Source: Sorghum bicolor (lineage: Eukaryota; Streptophyta; Magnoliopsida; Poales; Poaceae). Taken from it: 64,000 nucleotides of DNA. The notes under the pieces were generated by a model that saw nothing but the letters and a program-made list of their open reading frames with translations, did no database searches and was not told the DNA's origin. Shown here piece after piece: positions 1-9,540 of this stretch. The translations under genes and the position numbers were made by a program. Location of the stretch: NCBI RefSeq assembly GCF_000003195.3, contig NC_012870.2:47014063-47078062 (forward strand). The letters are read 5' to 3'. Position 1 is the stretch's first letter. Each line of letters starts with the position of its first letter.

Positions 1-86
1 CATCCAAGCGCTGCTAAACATGTGAGCCCTTCATCGGCAACATCCCCGCTTCTCCCTGTTTTCCAGCTTTCTTGATATTTAGTCTA

Positions 87-172
87 GCCGATAGGACTGT
101 TATCGGCATCTTTTGAAACATTAAGTCCAGCCCCAGACATACTTTGATCCAGCCGATAGGAGTGTTATCGGC
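87..172 (-). repeat. Two copies of a GCCGATA...TATCGGC inverted repeat in the Tat-1 3' non-coding region
   Basis: Bases 87-107 and 152-172 each hold perfect 7-bp arms GCCGATA and TATCGGC around a 7-nt spacer (GGACTGT or GGAGTGT). The rest of 1-183 is downstream of the Tat-1 integrase stop and shows no coding potential. The arms contain the hexamer that is over-represented across the whole element. Confidence 0.75.
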
Positions 173-183
173 ATTTAAACTTC

Positions 184-1306
184 TTATGCATCGACCCATA
201 TACTGGGGTAGTACTTCTTCAGATATTTACCATTTAGCGCTCTAGGAAATTCGACTCCTTCGAGAGTTTCTAGAATGTAGGCATTACCAGGAGCTGATCG
301 ACTTATCCGATAGGGACCCTCCCAATTGGGAGACCACTTCCCAAATTTCGAACTTTTAGTCCCGATCGGTAAGATTAATTTCCATACCAAGTCTCCATCG
401 GCAAACTCCTTAGCCTTTACTTTCTTGTCATACCATCTGGCGACTCTCTTCTTATTCTCTTCTATGCTCATCAAGGCCTTCAGCCGATGTCCTGCCAAAT
501 CATCCAACTCGTCTGTCATTAAAGTAGCATTATCATCGGCAGCCAATTGATCTTGAAAAGATATTCGCCTAGACCCAGCCTTAATTTCCCAAGGTAGCAC
601 TGCATCATGCCCATACACCAATTGATAAGGTGAAACCTTGGTCGAGCCTTAATTTCCCAAGGTAGCACTGCATCATGCCCATACACCAATTGATAAGGTG
701 AAACCTTGGTCGATCCATGACAAGCCATCCGGTATGACCACAAAGCTTCATTTAATAATGTATGCCACATCCTAGGATTTTCTTCAATTTTTCGCTTGAT
801 AAGCTTGATAATCCCTTTGTTCGATGCCTCGGCCTGCCCATTGGCTTGAGCATAGTAAGGACAAGAATTCAATACTTTAATTCCCATACCGATTGCGAAT
901 TCATCAAACTCCCCCGATGTAAACATGGTACCCTGATCGGTAGTAATTGTTCGAGGAATCCCAAATCGGTAGATAATATGCTCTTTCACGAAGTCAATCA
1001 TATTGGCCGATGTAACTTTCTTCAAAGGAATAGCTTCAACCCACTTAGTGAAATAATCGGTGGCAACCAAAATAAATTTATGCCCTTTGCTAGACGTGGA
1101 TAGATCTGGCCGATCAAATCAATAGCCCATCCTCGGAACGGCCAAGGCTTTATAATAGGATTCATGGCCGATGCGGGCGCCCTTTGAATATTACCAAACT
1201 TTTGACATTCCTGACACCCTTTGAAATACTTATAGCAATCCTCAAGTATAGTCGGCCAATAAAATCCATTCCTTCTAATCATCCACTTCATCTTGAAAGC
1301 CGACTG
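184..1306 (-). pseudogene. Tat-1 integrase (core and C-terminal part)
   Basis: Minus-strand reading gives the second half of the H2C2 zinc finger (CQEC), the first catalytic Asp (AIDLIG), the second (TTDQGTMF) and the Glu (GQAEASNK). A C-terminal domain with GKWSPNWEGPYRIS follows and ends at a stop at 184-186. Three lesions break it: the NA-1 insertion just after the finger's histidines, a 1-nt deletion near 1100 between the finger and the core, and a 68-bp tandem duplication at 577-712. The Tat-2 copy at 29375-30550 has the uninterrupted order, which confirms the assignment. Confidence 0.9.
577..712. repeat. 68-bp direct tandem duplication inside the Tat-1 integrase
   Basis: Bases 577-644 and 645-712 are the same 68-bp sequence. 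Because 68 is not a multiple of three, the duplication shifts the frame and explains why the integrase core and C-terminal parts lie in different frames. Tat-2 has one copy at the corresponding place. Confidence 0.9.
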
Positions 1307-1311
1307 ATGTG

Positions 1312-2965
1312 TGTTGACGGTCCTTAAGTATCAAATTTAATTATCAAATAAATAAAGAAAAGGATCCAAATGAAATCAAGATCTAGACTTAGGGTTTTAT
1401 CTGATAGAATTCCACGAGTTTTGGTGTTTGTCTATTTCTGCAGGGGGTTATCAGGAAATATGGAAGAAAGGCCCACATGTCAGGATTACGTAAAGATATT
1501 AACGTGCTGCGCAATTATCTTACATCTAGAAGACTCCAGAAGCCACGAGACCGAAGCGGAGGCGAAACGGGGCCTGACCCTGGGCGGCCGCCCAGTTGGT
1601 CAGGGCGCCCGCCCTGCCCCTGAGTCCAATCAGGACTCTGCTTTGCGGGAGATCTCCACCGACCTAAAGGATGAATCTAAACCATACAATCTATGTCGGT
1701 TTGATCCAAGGTCCCATATTCACTTGGAGGGACTATAAAACCAGACCCCCTGGCCCCTGGAGGAGAGAGCCTCTCAACCCTAATTCATTGTTCCATCAAG
1801 GGAGAAGAAGCCTCTGATCAAGATTAGAGCCACCACATCAATTAGATATCTAGATTAGCATAGCTACATAGGATTAGAACTAGAAGGAGTCAATCTTCGA
1901 TTGGTTTCCGGATCTGTCAGGAGGATTCTTGGTAATTCTCTAATTGTGCTTCTAATTGCTTTCTAATTATCTTTGTTCTTCAATATTATGAATATGACTT
2001 TCTTCTACTTCAATATATTGCTTATGACTTTGCTCTACTTGCTTATATTCAAGATTACATTGTTCTTAGTTTATCATAGTTATGTACTTGGCTTAGTTAG
2101 ATACGATCTATATACATGCTTAGGATCGTATAGCGTTTATCCATCGGATCCATGGGTAAATGATAGATATTGTGTAGGCGTGGTGCTTATACCGTATTTA
2201 TCTGCGATTGTACCCAATATGCCAGATCGTGGGGTGGTTCGTGATAGTGACAGCTTCATTGATTCTTATATAGTCCCCCTCTCGTGTATTGGGCTGGCAG
2301 AGCAACATTATTACAGGGGAGTGATTGCTATGTTTCTCATATTCCTTGCTAATATCACTATGCATGGGCGTAGTCTTGTCTCGCAATGATTGCTAAGTAT
2401 GCTTGCACTAACTATGATAATGCTAGACTATATAGTTAAGAATAACTTAGGGAATATTCTTGTAGTTCGTTCTAATACCATGCTAATGACTTTCTAGAGT
2501 ATCTAATTGAGGTGCTTATCATATTTATTATGTGGCTAGATCAGATTAGTTATCCTTGTCACTATTATTATTTCATATATCCTTTATGTGACACTTATCC
2601 CTGTATGATGAGTTAGATATAATGTTCTCAATTATACATGCAATGATAGATGCTCAATCTCATATTCTATTCTGTAATCAATATTGATGATTGCTAATCC
2701 CTTCCCAGTGGTAAAAATATAAATAACGATACCTGGAATACTTCCCGGTTAAAATGCTGCATCAGTATTAATCTATGCGCTTGCAGATCCCATTTATTAT
2801 TTATTTAGAAGAGCAATTGCATATTTCAATACCGCGTCTCTTATATCATGCTGGGGATGACAACTTGGCTTAAGTGGTGTGAGGGATAGGTTTGGCATTT
2901 TTAGCACCGTTACTAGATTAGAGAACTTAGTCTACTTTTGGTAATGATGTTAAGAATACCCAACG
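1312..2965 (+). repeat. NA-1 5' LTR
   Basis: 1654 bp, starting TGTTGACGG and ending ATACCCAACG, where the last base is G instead of the A found in the 3' LTR. U3 carries the GC-rich block GGGCGCCCGCCC at 1603-1614 and a TATA box at 1734-1740. U5 carries the conserved hairpin ATCTATGCGCTTGCAGAT at 2771-2788. Two open frames, 1370-1738 and 1973-2389, recur in sister LTRs but are probably not genes. Confidence 0.95.
1734..1740 (+). promoter_or_regulatory. TATA box of the NA-1 5' LTR
   Basis: TATAAAA in the context GACTATAAAACCAGACCCCC. The same context recurs in every NA and ATH-A LTR in the window, about 120-130 bp after the GC-rich block, so this is the likely core promoter of the element. 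Confidence 0.75.
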
Positions 2966-2974
2966 AGCATTTTT

Positions 2975-2991
2975 TGGCGCCGTTGCCGGGG
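2975..2991 (+). other. Primer binding site of NA-1, complementary to tRNA-Asp
   Basis: TGGCGCCGTTGCCGGGG lies 9 nt after the LTR. It is the complement of the 3' end of plant tRNA-Asp(GUC), the primer typical of Athila elements. NA-C has the identical site and ATH-A has it with one change. Confidence 0.85.
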
Positions 2992-3126
2992 AAGGTTGAT
3001 TACTAATTAGGAATGGAATAAAGGATTTTGAGTTATCATTCGCATCACTAATATGATTGAGCTTATCTATTCTCTCATACAGTTTTACCCCGATATTTTT
3101 CTATTTTTTCTTATGCAGGGGAATGT

Positions 3127-5699
3127 ATGAATAGAAGACATCTTCCAGGAAATTTTGTTGGCAATCCTGAAGCATTATTCAAGAAGACGAGAGCCAAGCT
3201 AAAGAAATCATCAACACTTCAGCAAGAAGCTTCATCCAATCAAGAAGATCACCGGAACTTGTCTTCAGAGTTCGAGGCCATGGCGAACAAATCAATCCGC
3301 GAGTTCTCAGCTCCCACTACGGACAACATCCGCACTGGACCTGCTGTAGAGATCGATGGCAACTTTGAGCTCAAGCCTGGACTTATCAACATGGTGCAAT
3401 CCAACCAGTTCTGTGGGAAGGCACACGAAGATGCTAGTGCTCATTTACAACACTTCCTGGAGATTTGCAACACATTCACCATACAAGGAGTTTCCAAAGA
3501 TGCTATACTACTTCGCCTCTTCCCATTCTCACTGTTAGGAACAGCGAAGCAGTGGTTCTACGCTACAAAGGAGAAGAATACTACCTGGGCACTCTGCTCA
3601 ACAAACTTCCTGGCAAAGTTCTTTCCCACGGGCAAGACTAATGCTCTCCGTGGGAAGATTACAAGTTTTCAGCAACAAAATGATGAATCTGTTCCAGAAG
3701 CATGGGAGCGCTTTCAAGACTACATCCTAGAATGTCCCTATCATGGAATGGAGAGTTGGCTATTGATGCAGACATTCTATCATGGGCTCAGTAATAGTGC
3801 CCGAGAGACCATGGATGCTGCAGCTGGAGGAGCATTCTTATCACTTACTATATCACAAGCCACAGCTCTTGTGGAGAAGATGGCGTCCAACCAAAGGTCT
3901 GCAAAGCTAGACCTGCTCATGAAGAAGCTCGATGATAGAGCTGGAGACAAGAAAGAAGTTATGCACATCTATGACTCCCACATGACTTGTGAGGAGTGTG
4001 GAGACACTGGACACTCAGGCAATCACTGCCCTGAGATACTTGAGGATGTGAACTACATCAACAACAACAACAACTACTACTACAACCGTCCTCAACAAAA
4101 TCAAGGTTGGAATCAACAGAGGCCTAACTACTCAGGTAATTATCAAGGTAACAATTCTTACAACAATAACAATAATTTTCCACCTTTGAGAGAGTTAGTA
4201 TCTAATCAAGGAAAGCTAATGGATAACCTATCTAAGAAATTGGCATCTAATGATAAAATGCTAGAAAATATAAATAATAGAATGGATAATTTCTCTACTG
4301 CCATCAAGAATCAAATTAGCTTTAATAAAATGATTGAATCTCAGTTAAATCAAATAGCTGCTGCTGTTCCTACTACTAACCCCGGTACACCATCACAACC
4401 GGAAGGATTAGAATCTGCAAATCTTGTAGACGTGTTTGATGCAGGTAATTGGAGTAACCCCGTCAATGAATTTTCTACTGACCTTCTACCGGTCAAGAGA
4501 GGCGATCCAGGACGCCCCGTCATCCCGATCTCCATCGGCATGGTGGACTTCCCAGAAGCACTCTGTGACTTTGGCTCCAGTGTCAACATTATAACCAGGG
4601 TACTCTATGAAAAATTCTTTACATATCCTTTACTAGAGACAACCATGTGTTTGCAGTTTGCAGATCAGACGATAACTTTCCCAAAAGGAATAGTGAGGAA
4701 CCTTTGTATCCAAGTTGGTACCTTGTATGCCCCAGCAGACTTCGTAGTGGTAGAGACCGGAAATGATGAGAGAGCACCTATCATCCTAGGGAGGCCATTT
4801 CTGAACACCACTGGAGCTATCATCTACGCCAGTGCTGCCAAGATCAGTTTCTACGTCAAAGGGAAGAAGGAGACATTTTTCTTCAAGAACAAGACTACAC
4901 AAATTCAAGATCAATCCAGACGTGAATCAAGGAAGAGGACCAACAGGAGAAACAGGAACAAGCAAGTGTGGACCGAGTCAGCTAAGATGGTCACTGTAGC
5001 CCATGGAGGCCAAGATCACCAACTTAAGTCACCGTTTTGACCAAGAAGGACGACCCAGGAATGCCAAGCATCTACTGCTCCATAAATGGATATAACTTCT
5101 ACAAGACGATTTGCGACACCGGATCAGGTGTCAACATAATGGCCGCAGTCACTTATCGGCTCTTGTTCGGGACCATGCCACTAAGACCAACATACATTCA
5201 GCTCCAGATGGCAGATCAGACATTTCGAGAAGTTAAAGGAATAGTAACTGATGTCCCAATCAAAATAGACGATCACTTTGTCTACACAGACTTTCAAGTT
5301 GTTGACATGGGAGAAGATGAGTACGATCCACCCATCATCCTTAGAAGACCGTTCCTCAGCACCGTTAAAGCAATCATCTACATTGGAACCGGAGAAGTCC
5401 ATATGCACTTCCCCTCAGAGAAGGTACGCCGTTATTTTACTGACCCTGACTATATCGTTGAAGAATCTAAGCAGGTCAGAAAGAGACGCAACCGCAACCA
5501 GAGGAGGCAGATCATCAAGGACGGATGGGCAGACTATAAAGGAGAAGTTGTAAGGTCAGAAGACATTGAATTTAAACAGAATTATCCAGAGGAGATTGAA
5601 GCACCGAGTCAGGTATGGAAAATGAAGATAACTATACAAGAAGAGGAGGCGCTGCCGGAAGTACCGACTACGCCACCCAACGAACCTCAGGACGGTTAA
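3127..5699 (+). pseudogene. NA-1 Gag with two tandem aspartic protease domains, one frameshift
   Basis: The first frame, 3127-5040, encodes 637 residues. An Athila-type Gag helical domain covers about residues 105-255, a CX2CX4HX4C zinc knuckle residues 288-301, and an Asn/Tyr/Gln-rich linker about 312-350. A heptad-like coiled-coil stretch follows at about 355-415, then protease domain 1 with catalytic CDFGSS (Asp 481) and flap/GRPFL motifs. A second full protease domain follows at 5037-5699, with CDTGSG (Asp codon 5115-5117), ADQ and PFLS motifs. In NA-2 both domains are in one frame; here a 1-nt deletion at about 5032-5038 separates them. No RT follows. The start follows a pyrimidine tract and CAG, so a spliced leader is possible. 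Confidence 0.85.
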
Positions 5700-6192
5700 G
5701 AAATTGGAGAGTCCCGTTCGGAGGACTTAAAAACACCGAACGCTTTGCCAAGAGGTAAACTTGGTAGTTACCCTTTCCCTTTCAGTTATTTCAAATAGTT
5801 TACTTAGTTAATCATATTCACACTATCTTAAAAAGAAAATAAAAATGTTAAAAACTATAAGCCCCATGTGAGTAGACGAGTGGCATAAAACCCATAAGTA
5901 CATTCACTGTGGTGGCATAAAAATAAAATAAATATTTTTCTGCTTTATAAAACAAAAATATAAAAACAGGGAGTAACATTTATTAAGGAGTCTCAACATA
6001 ATAAAGGCTAGATATTTATGCTAACACTTAATCAGTTCCACAAGCTTTGTTGTCTATTTGAGCTCCACAGAAATTTAAGAATCAAGAAGACTGGCAGACG
6101 GAGGACATTCTAATCGCTGTCAGAATGCTGCTGACTTTCAAATACACCTCTACCACCTGCCAGCTACACCAAGAGAAATTACGTCAAAATTC

Positions 6193-6204
6193 AGCTTGGG
6201 GGAG
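6193..6204 (+). other. Internal polypurine-tract-like copy in NA-1
   Basis: AGCTTGGGGGAG, identical to the 12-mer that precedes the 3' LTR (7868-7879) but 1675 bp upstream of it. The same pair occurs in NA-C (23681-23692 and 25331-25342) and NA-2 (61834-61845 and 60137-60148). It may act as a central polypurine tract. Confidence 0.55.
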
Positions 6205-7020
6205 AGCACCGCCATTTATCACGATAAGTATTTCTATCTATCTTTATACTTATATTATTTTAGAATATTAAAATACACATAAACTATGGGAAAACCAAAT
6301 AAAGATTTTATGCTTATATATATATCTTTTGCTTAGTGTGTTTAATAAATAAATAAAGTGGCTATGCTAATCTGTATCTAAATAAAACTTAAGCATGGAT
6401 ATGATAAATAGTTGCTCTGCCTAATTTGCAAATTTTAAGTTCTCTCTCAAGTTTAGATATAACTGTTATAATTTAAAGCTTGCTCTAGACCTAAACTTGT
6501 GGGATGAAAACTTGATCTGAAGTCTAAGTTGTTAACGGATATGATATGGGAAGGTTGAGCTGCTGTTTATCTGTTCCTAGAGATGCTAGAATTCTGGAGA
6601 ATTTTATCTTTGAAAATCTTTAAAATGTTGCATGATGAGTTCCTCTATGATGAGAGTTTAAATTCCTACCACAGCCATATATACATGCTTTTTAGACTTT
6701 GAGCCACACATTTATTATTTACTGCTTATGAGCATTGAGTGTGGTCAAGCTGTGTAGACCCTTAGGAGCTTGTCATGTGGTTAAATCAAGATTTCACTTG
6801 CACGTTCACTCATATATGCTACTTCTACTCCGGAAGTACCATCCACATATATCCATCCATTTCCATCTCCAGAATTACCCAAAAATATTCTACTCCTAAT
6901 CCGGGAGAGAATAGCCAAAAATATTTCTGTTTTCCCCTTGTGAAATAAATGCTCAAGTTATCTTGTTACTACCACTTGCTATATTATCTCAAGAGATGAG
7001 TGCTCTAATAAAAAAAATAT

Positions 7021-7131
7021 ACGAGGAAATAAAAAGGAGCAAGTGCTCGGAACCTCGAAAGAAAAGAAAAGTGAGACGAGAGGTAAAAATGGACAAGTGT
7101 CCGACAGTAGAATTAGGGGTACAAGATACCC
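7021..7131 (+). other. Cluster of three short hairpins in NA-1
   Basis: GAGCAAGTGCTC (7037-7048), enclosed by an outer CGAGG/CCTCG stem (7022-7026 and 7053-7057), is followed by GGACAAGTGTCC (7091-7102) and GGGTACAAGATACCC (7117-7131). All three also occur in NA-C (24513-24624), NA-2 (60887-60996) and ATH-A (44791-44879). In NA-C the first stem changes by paired substitution to GGGC/GCCC, as expected of an RNA structure. Confidence 0.6.
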
Positions 7132-7867
7132 ACCTGAGAGAAAAGAAAAATATAGAGCATCTCATTCTCCTCATAAAGTTTCAAAAAGCAAGGAAGGTAT
7201 GTATCCCCTCAAAAGAGCAAAAGTAGAATTAGACTTCCACCACCATTGTTTTCACCATTGTTATCACCATCATCACCATACACCATTCATTCGCCACACA
7301 TGCACATCTTGATTTGGCTTATTGATTTGTTTCTTTGGATCCATGGTTTGATTATGCAATAAATGTCTTGTAAGTATGTATACTTTATCTCCCACCTATG
7401 AGCTCCAGATATTAAAGCCTTATTAGAGTAGGGTGAGAGAGAAGGCAATGTCACTATGCCTCATACCACAAATACTACATATCTTGAGAGAAGGCATATA
7501 CCATCAATGCCTTGGCAAGGATCCAAAAATACCACAAAAGAGAGACCTGAGAGAATTATACAAGGAATTTCTGAGTTTTATTTGAAAATCTGCAAAAAAA
7601 CCCTAGAGCTATAGCTGATCAAGAATAAGAGACATGGCACTTGGCTAGACTGTTCTATCTTTTAACCACTCAAGACATAAGTGACAGTTACAAGTCCCAT
7701 GGTGAAGGTAAAGTAAGTAAGTTTTAAGTCTTGACAGTTTACTTTTACTCAGAGATGATATCTTATTTAAAAGCATATGTACCGTCATTTTTTTTAAAAA
7801 AAAAGATATTGCAACTACTTATGATCCATAGCTGAGTCTATCCTTGCTCAGGGACGAGCAAGAGGTA

Positions 7868-7879
7868 AGCTTGGGGGAG
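7868..7879 (+). other. 3' polypurine tract of NA-1
   Basis: AGCTTGGGGGAG lies 2 nt before the 3' LTR (7882), the expected place for the plus-strand primer. Confidence 0.8.
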
Positions 7880-7881
7880 TT

Positions 7882-9535
7882 TGTTGACGGTCCTTAAGTA
7901 TCAAATTTAATTATCAAATAAATAAAGAAAAGGATCCAAATGGAAGCAACATCCAGACTTAGGGTTTTATCTGACAGAATTCCACGAGTTTTGGTGTTTG
8001 TCTATTTCTGCAGGGGGTTATCAGGAAATATGGAAGAAAGGCCCACATGTCAGGATTACGTAAAGGTATTAACGTGCTGCGCAATTATCTTACATCTAGA
8101 AGACTCCAGAAGCCAAGAGACCGAAGCGGAGGCGAAACGGGGCCAGACCCTGGGCGGCCGCCCAGTTGGTCAGGTCGCCCGCCCTGCCCCTGAGTCCAAT
8201 CAGGACTCTGCTTTGCGGGAGATCTCCACCGACCTAAAGGATGAATCTAAACCATACAATCTATGTCGGTTTGATCCAAGGGCCCATATTCACTTGGAGG
8301 GACTATAAAACCAGACCCCCTGGCCCCTGGAGGAGAGAGCCTCTCAACCCTAATTCATTGTTCCATCAAGGGAGAAGAAGCCTCTGATCAAGATTAGAGC
8401 CACCACATCAATTAGATATCTAGATTAGCATAGCTACATAGGATTAGAACTAGAAGGAGTCAATCTTCGATTGGTTTCCGGATCTGTCAGGAGGATTCTT
8501 GGTAATTCTCTAATTGTGCTTCTAATTGCTTTCTAATTATCTTTGTTCTTCAATATTATGAATATGACTTTGTTCTACTTCAATATATTGCTTATGACTT
8601 TGCTCTACTTGCTTATATTCAAGATTATATTGTTCTTAGTTTATCATAGTTATGTACTTGGCTTAGTTAGATACGATCTATATACATGCTTAGGATCGTA
8701 TAGCGTTTATCCATCGGATCCATGGGTAAATGATAGATATTGTGTAGGCGTGGTGCTTATACCGTATTTATCTGCGATTGTAATCAATATGCCAGATCGT
8801 GGGGTGGTTCGTGATAGTGACAGCTTCATTGATTCTTATATAGTCCCCCTCTCGTGTATTGGGCTGGCAGAGCAACATTATTACAGGGGAGTGATTGCTA
8901 TGTTTCTCATATTCCTTGCTAATATCACTATGCATGGGCGTAGTCTTGTCTCGCAATGATTGCTAAGTATGCTTGCACTAACTATGATAATGCTAGACTA
9001 TATAGTTAAGAATAACTTAGGGAATATTCTTGTAGTTCGTTCTAATACCATGCTAATGACTTTCTAGAGTATCTAATTGAGGTGCTTATCATATTTATTA
9101 TGTGGCTAGATCAGATTAGTTATCCTTGTCACTATTATTATTTCATATATCCTTTATGTGACACTTATCCCTGTATGATGAGTTAGATATAATGTTCTCA
9201 ATTATACATGCAATGATAGATGCTCAACCTCATATTCTATTCTGTAATCAATATTGATGATTGCTAATCCCTTCCCAGTGGTAAAAATATAAATAACGAT
9301 ACCTGGAATACTTCCCGGTTAAAATGCTGCATCGGTATTAATCTGTGCGCTTGCAGATCCCATTTATTATTTATTTAGAAGAGCAATTGCATATTTCAAT
9401 ACCGCGTCTCTTATATCATGTTGGGGATGACAACTTGGCTTAAGTGGTGTGAGGGATAGGTTTGGCATTTTTAGCACCGTTACTAGATTAGAGAACTTAG
9501 TCTACTTTTGGTAATGATGTTAAGAATACCCAACA
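7882..9535 (+). repeat. NA-1 3' LTR
   Basis: 1654 bp, ending CCCAACA before the ATGTG duplication. TATAAAA lies at 8304-8310 and the U5 hairpin ATCTGTGCGCTTGCAGAT at 9341-9358. It differs from the 5' LTR most densely in the first 70 bp (around 7940-7955). Confidence 0.95.
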
Positions 9536-9540
9536 ATGTG

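Larger units (their letters stand above)
5700..7867 (+). other. NA-1 non-coding region between protease and 3' LTR
   Basis: About 2.2 kb without a credible gene. It is conserved in NA-C (23167-25330) and NA-2 (60149-62345). It holds a conserved block at about 5860-5940 (AAGCCCCATG and ACATTCACTGTGGTGGC), an internal polypurine tract (6193-6204), a hairpin cluster (7021-7131) and a short CAC-rich run (about 7238-7285) that gives a meaningless His-rich translation. Confidence 0.8.
1312..9535 (+). mobile_element. NA-1: complete non-autonomous LTR retrotransposon (Athila-type Gag plus double protease)
   Basis: The element has two 1654-bp LTRs (TGTTGACGG...ACCCAACA), a tRNA-Asp primer site, one Gag-protease-protease reading frame, about 2.2 kb of non-coding sequence and a 3' polypurine tract. 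It is flanked by the perfect 5-bp target duplication ATGTG (1307-1311 and 9536-9540). No RT, RNase H or integrase is present, so enzymes must come from another element. By eye the two LTRs differ at about 20 of 1654 positions, which suggests a fairly recent insertion. It lies in the Tat-1 integrase. Confidence 0.95.

Noticed and set aside
1370..1738. 122-codon frame in NA U3, repeated in all sister LTRs
   Set aside because: It lies upstream of the TATA box and its stop is part of the TATAAAA sequence, so it is not in the element's transcript. Its recurrence is explained by LTR copying.
2975..2991. tRNA-like match at the primer binding sites
   Set aside because: Only the complement of the tRNA 3' end is present; there is no tRNA gene body.
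6963..7312. Open frames with His-rich and Lys-rich ends in the NA non-coding region
   Set aside because: They come from a CAC/CAT repeat and the hairpin cluster. Length and frame are not kept in NA-C and NA-2.
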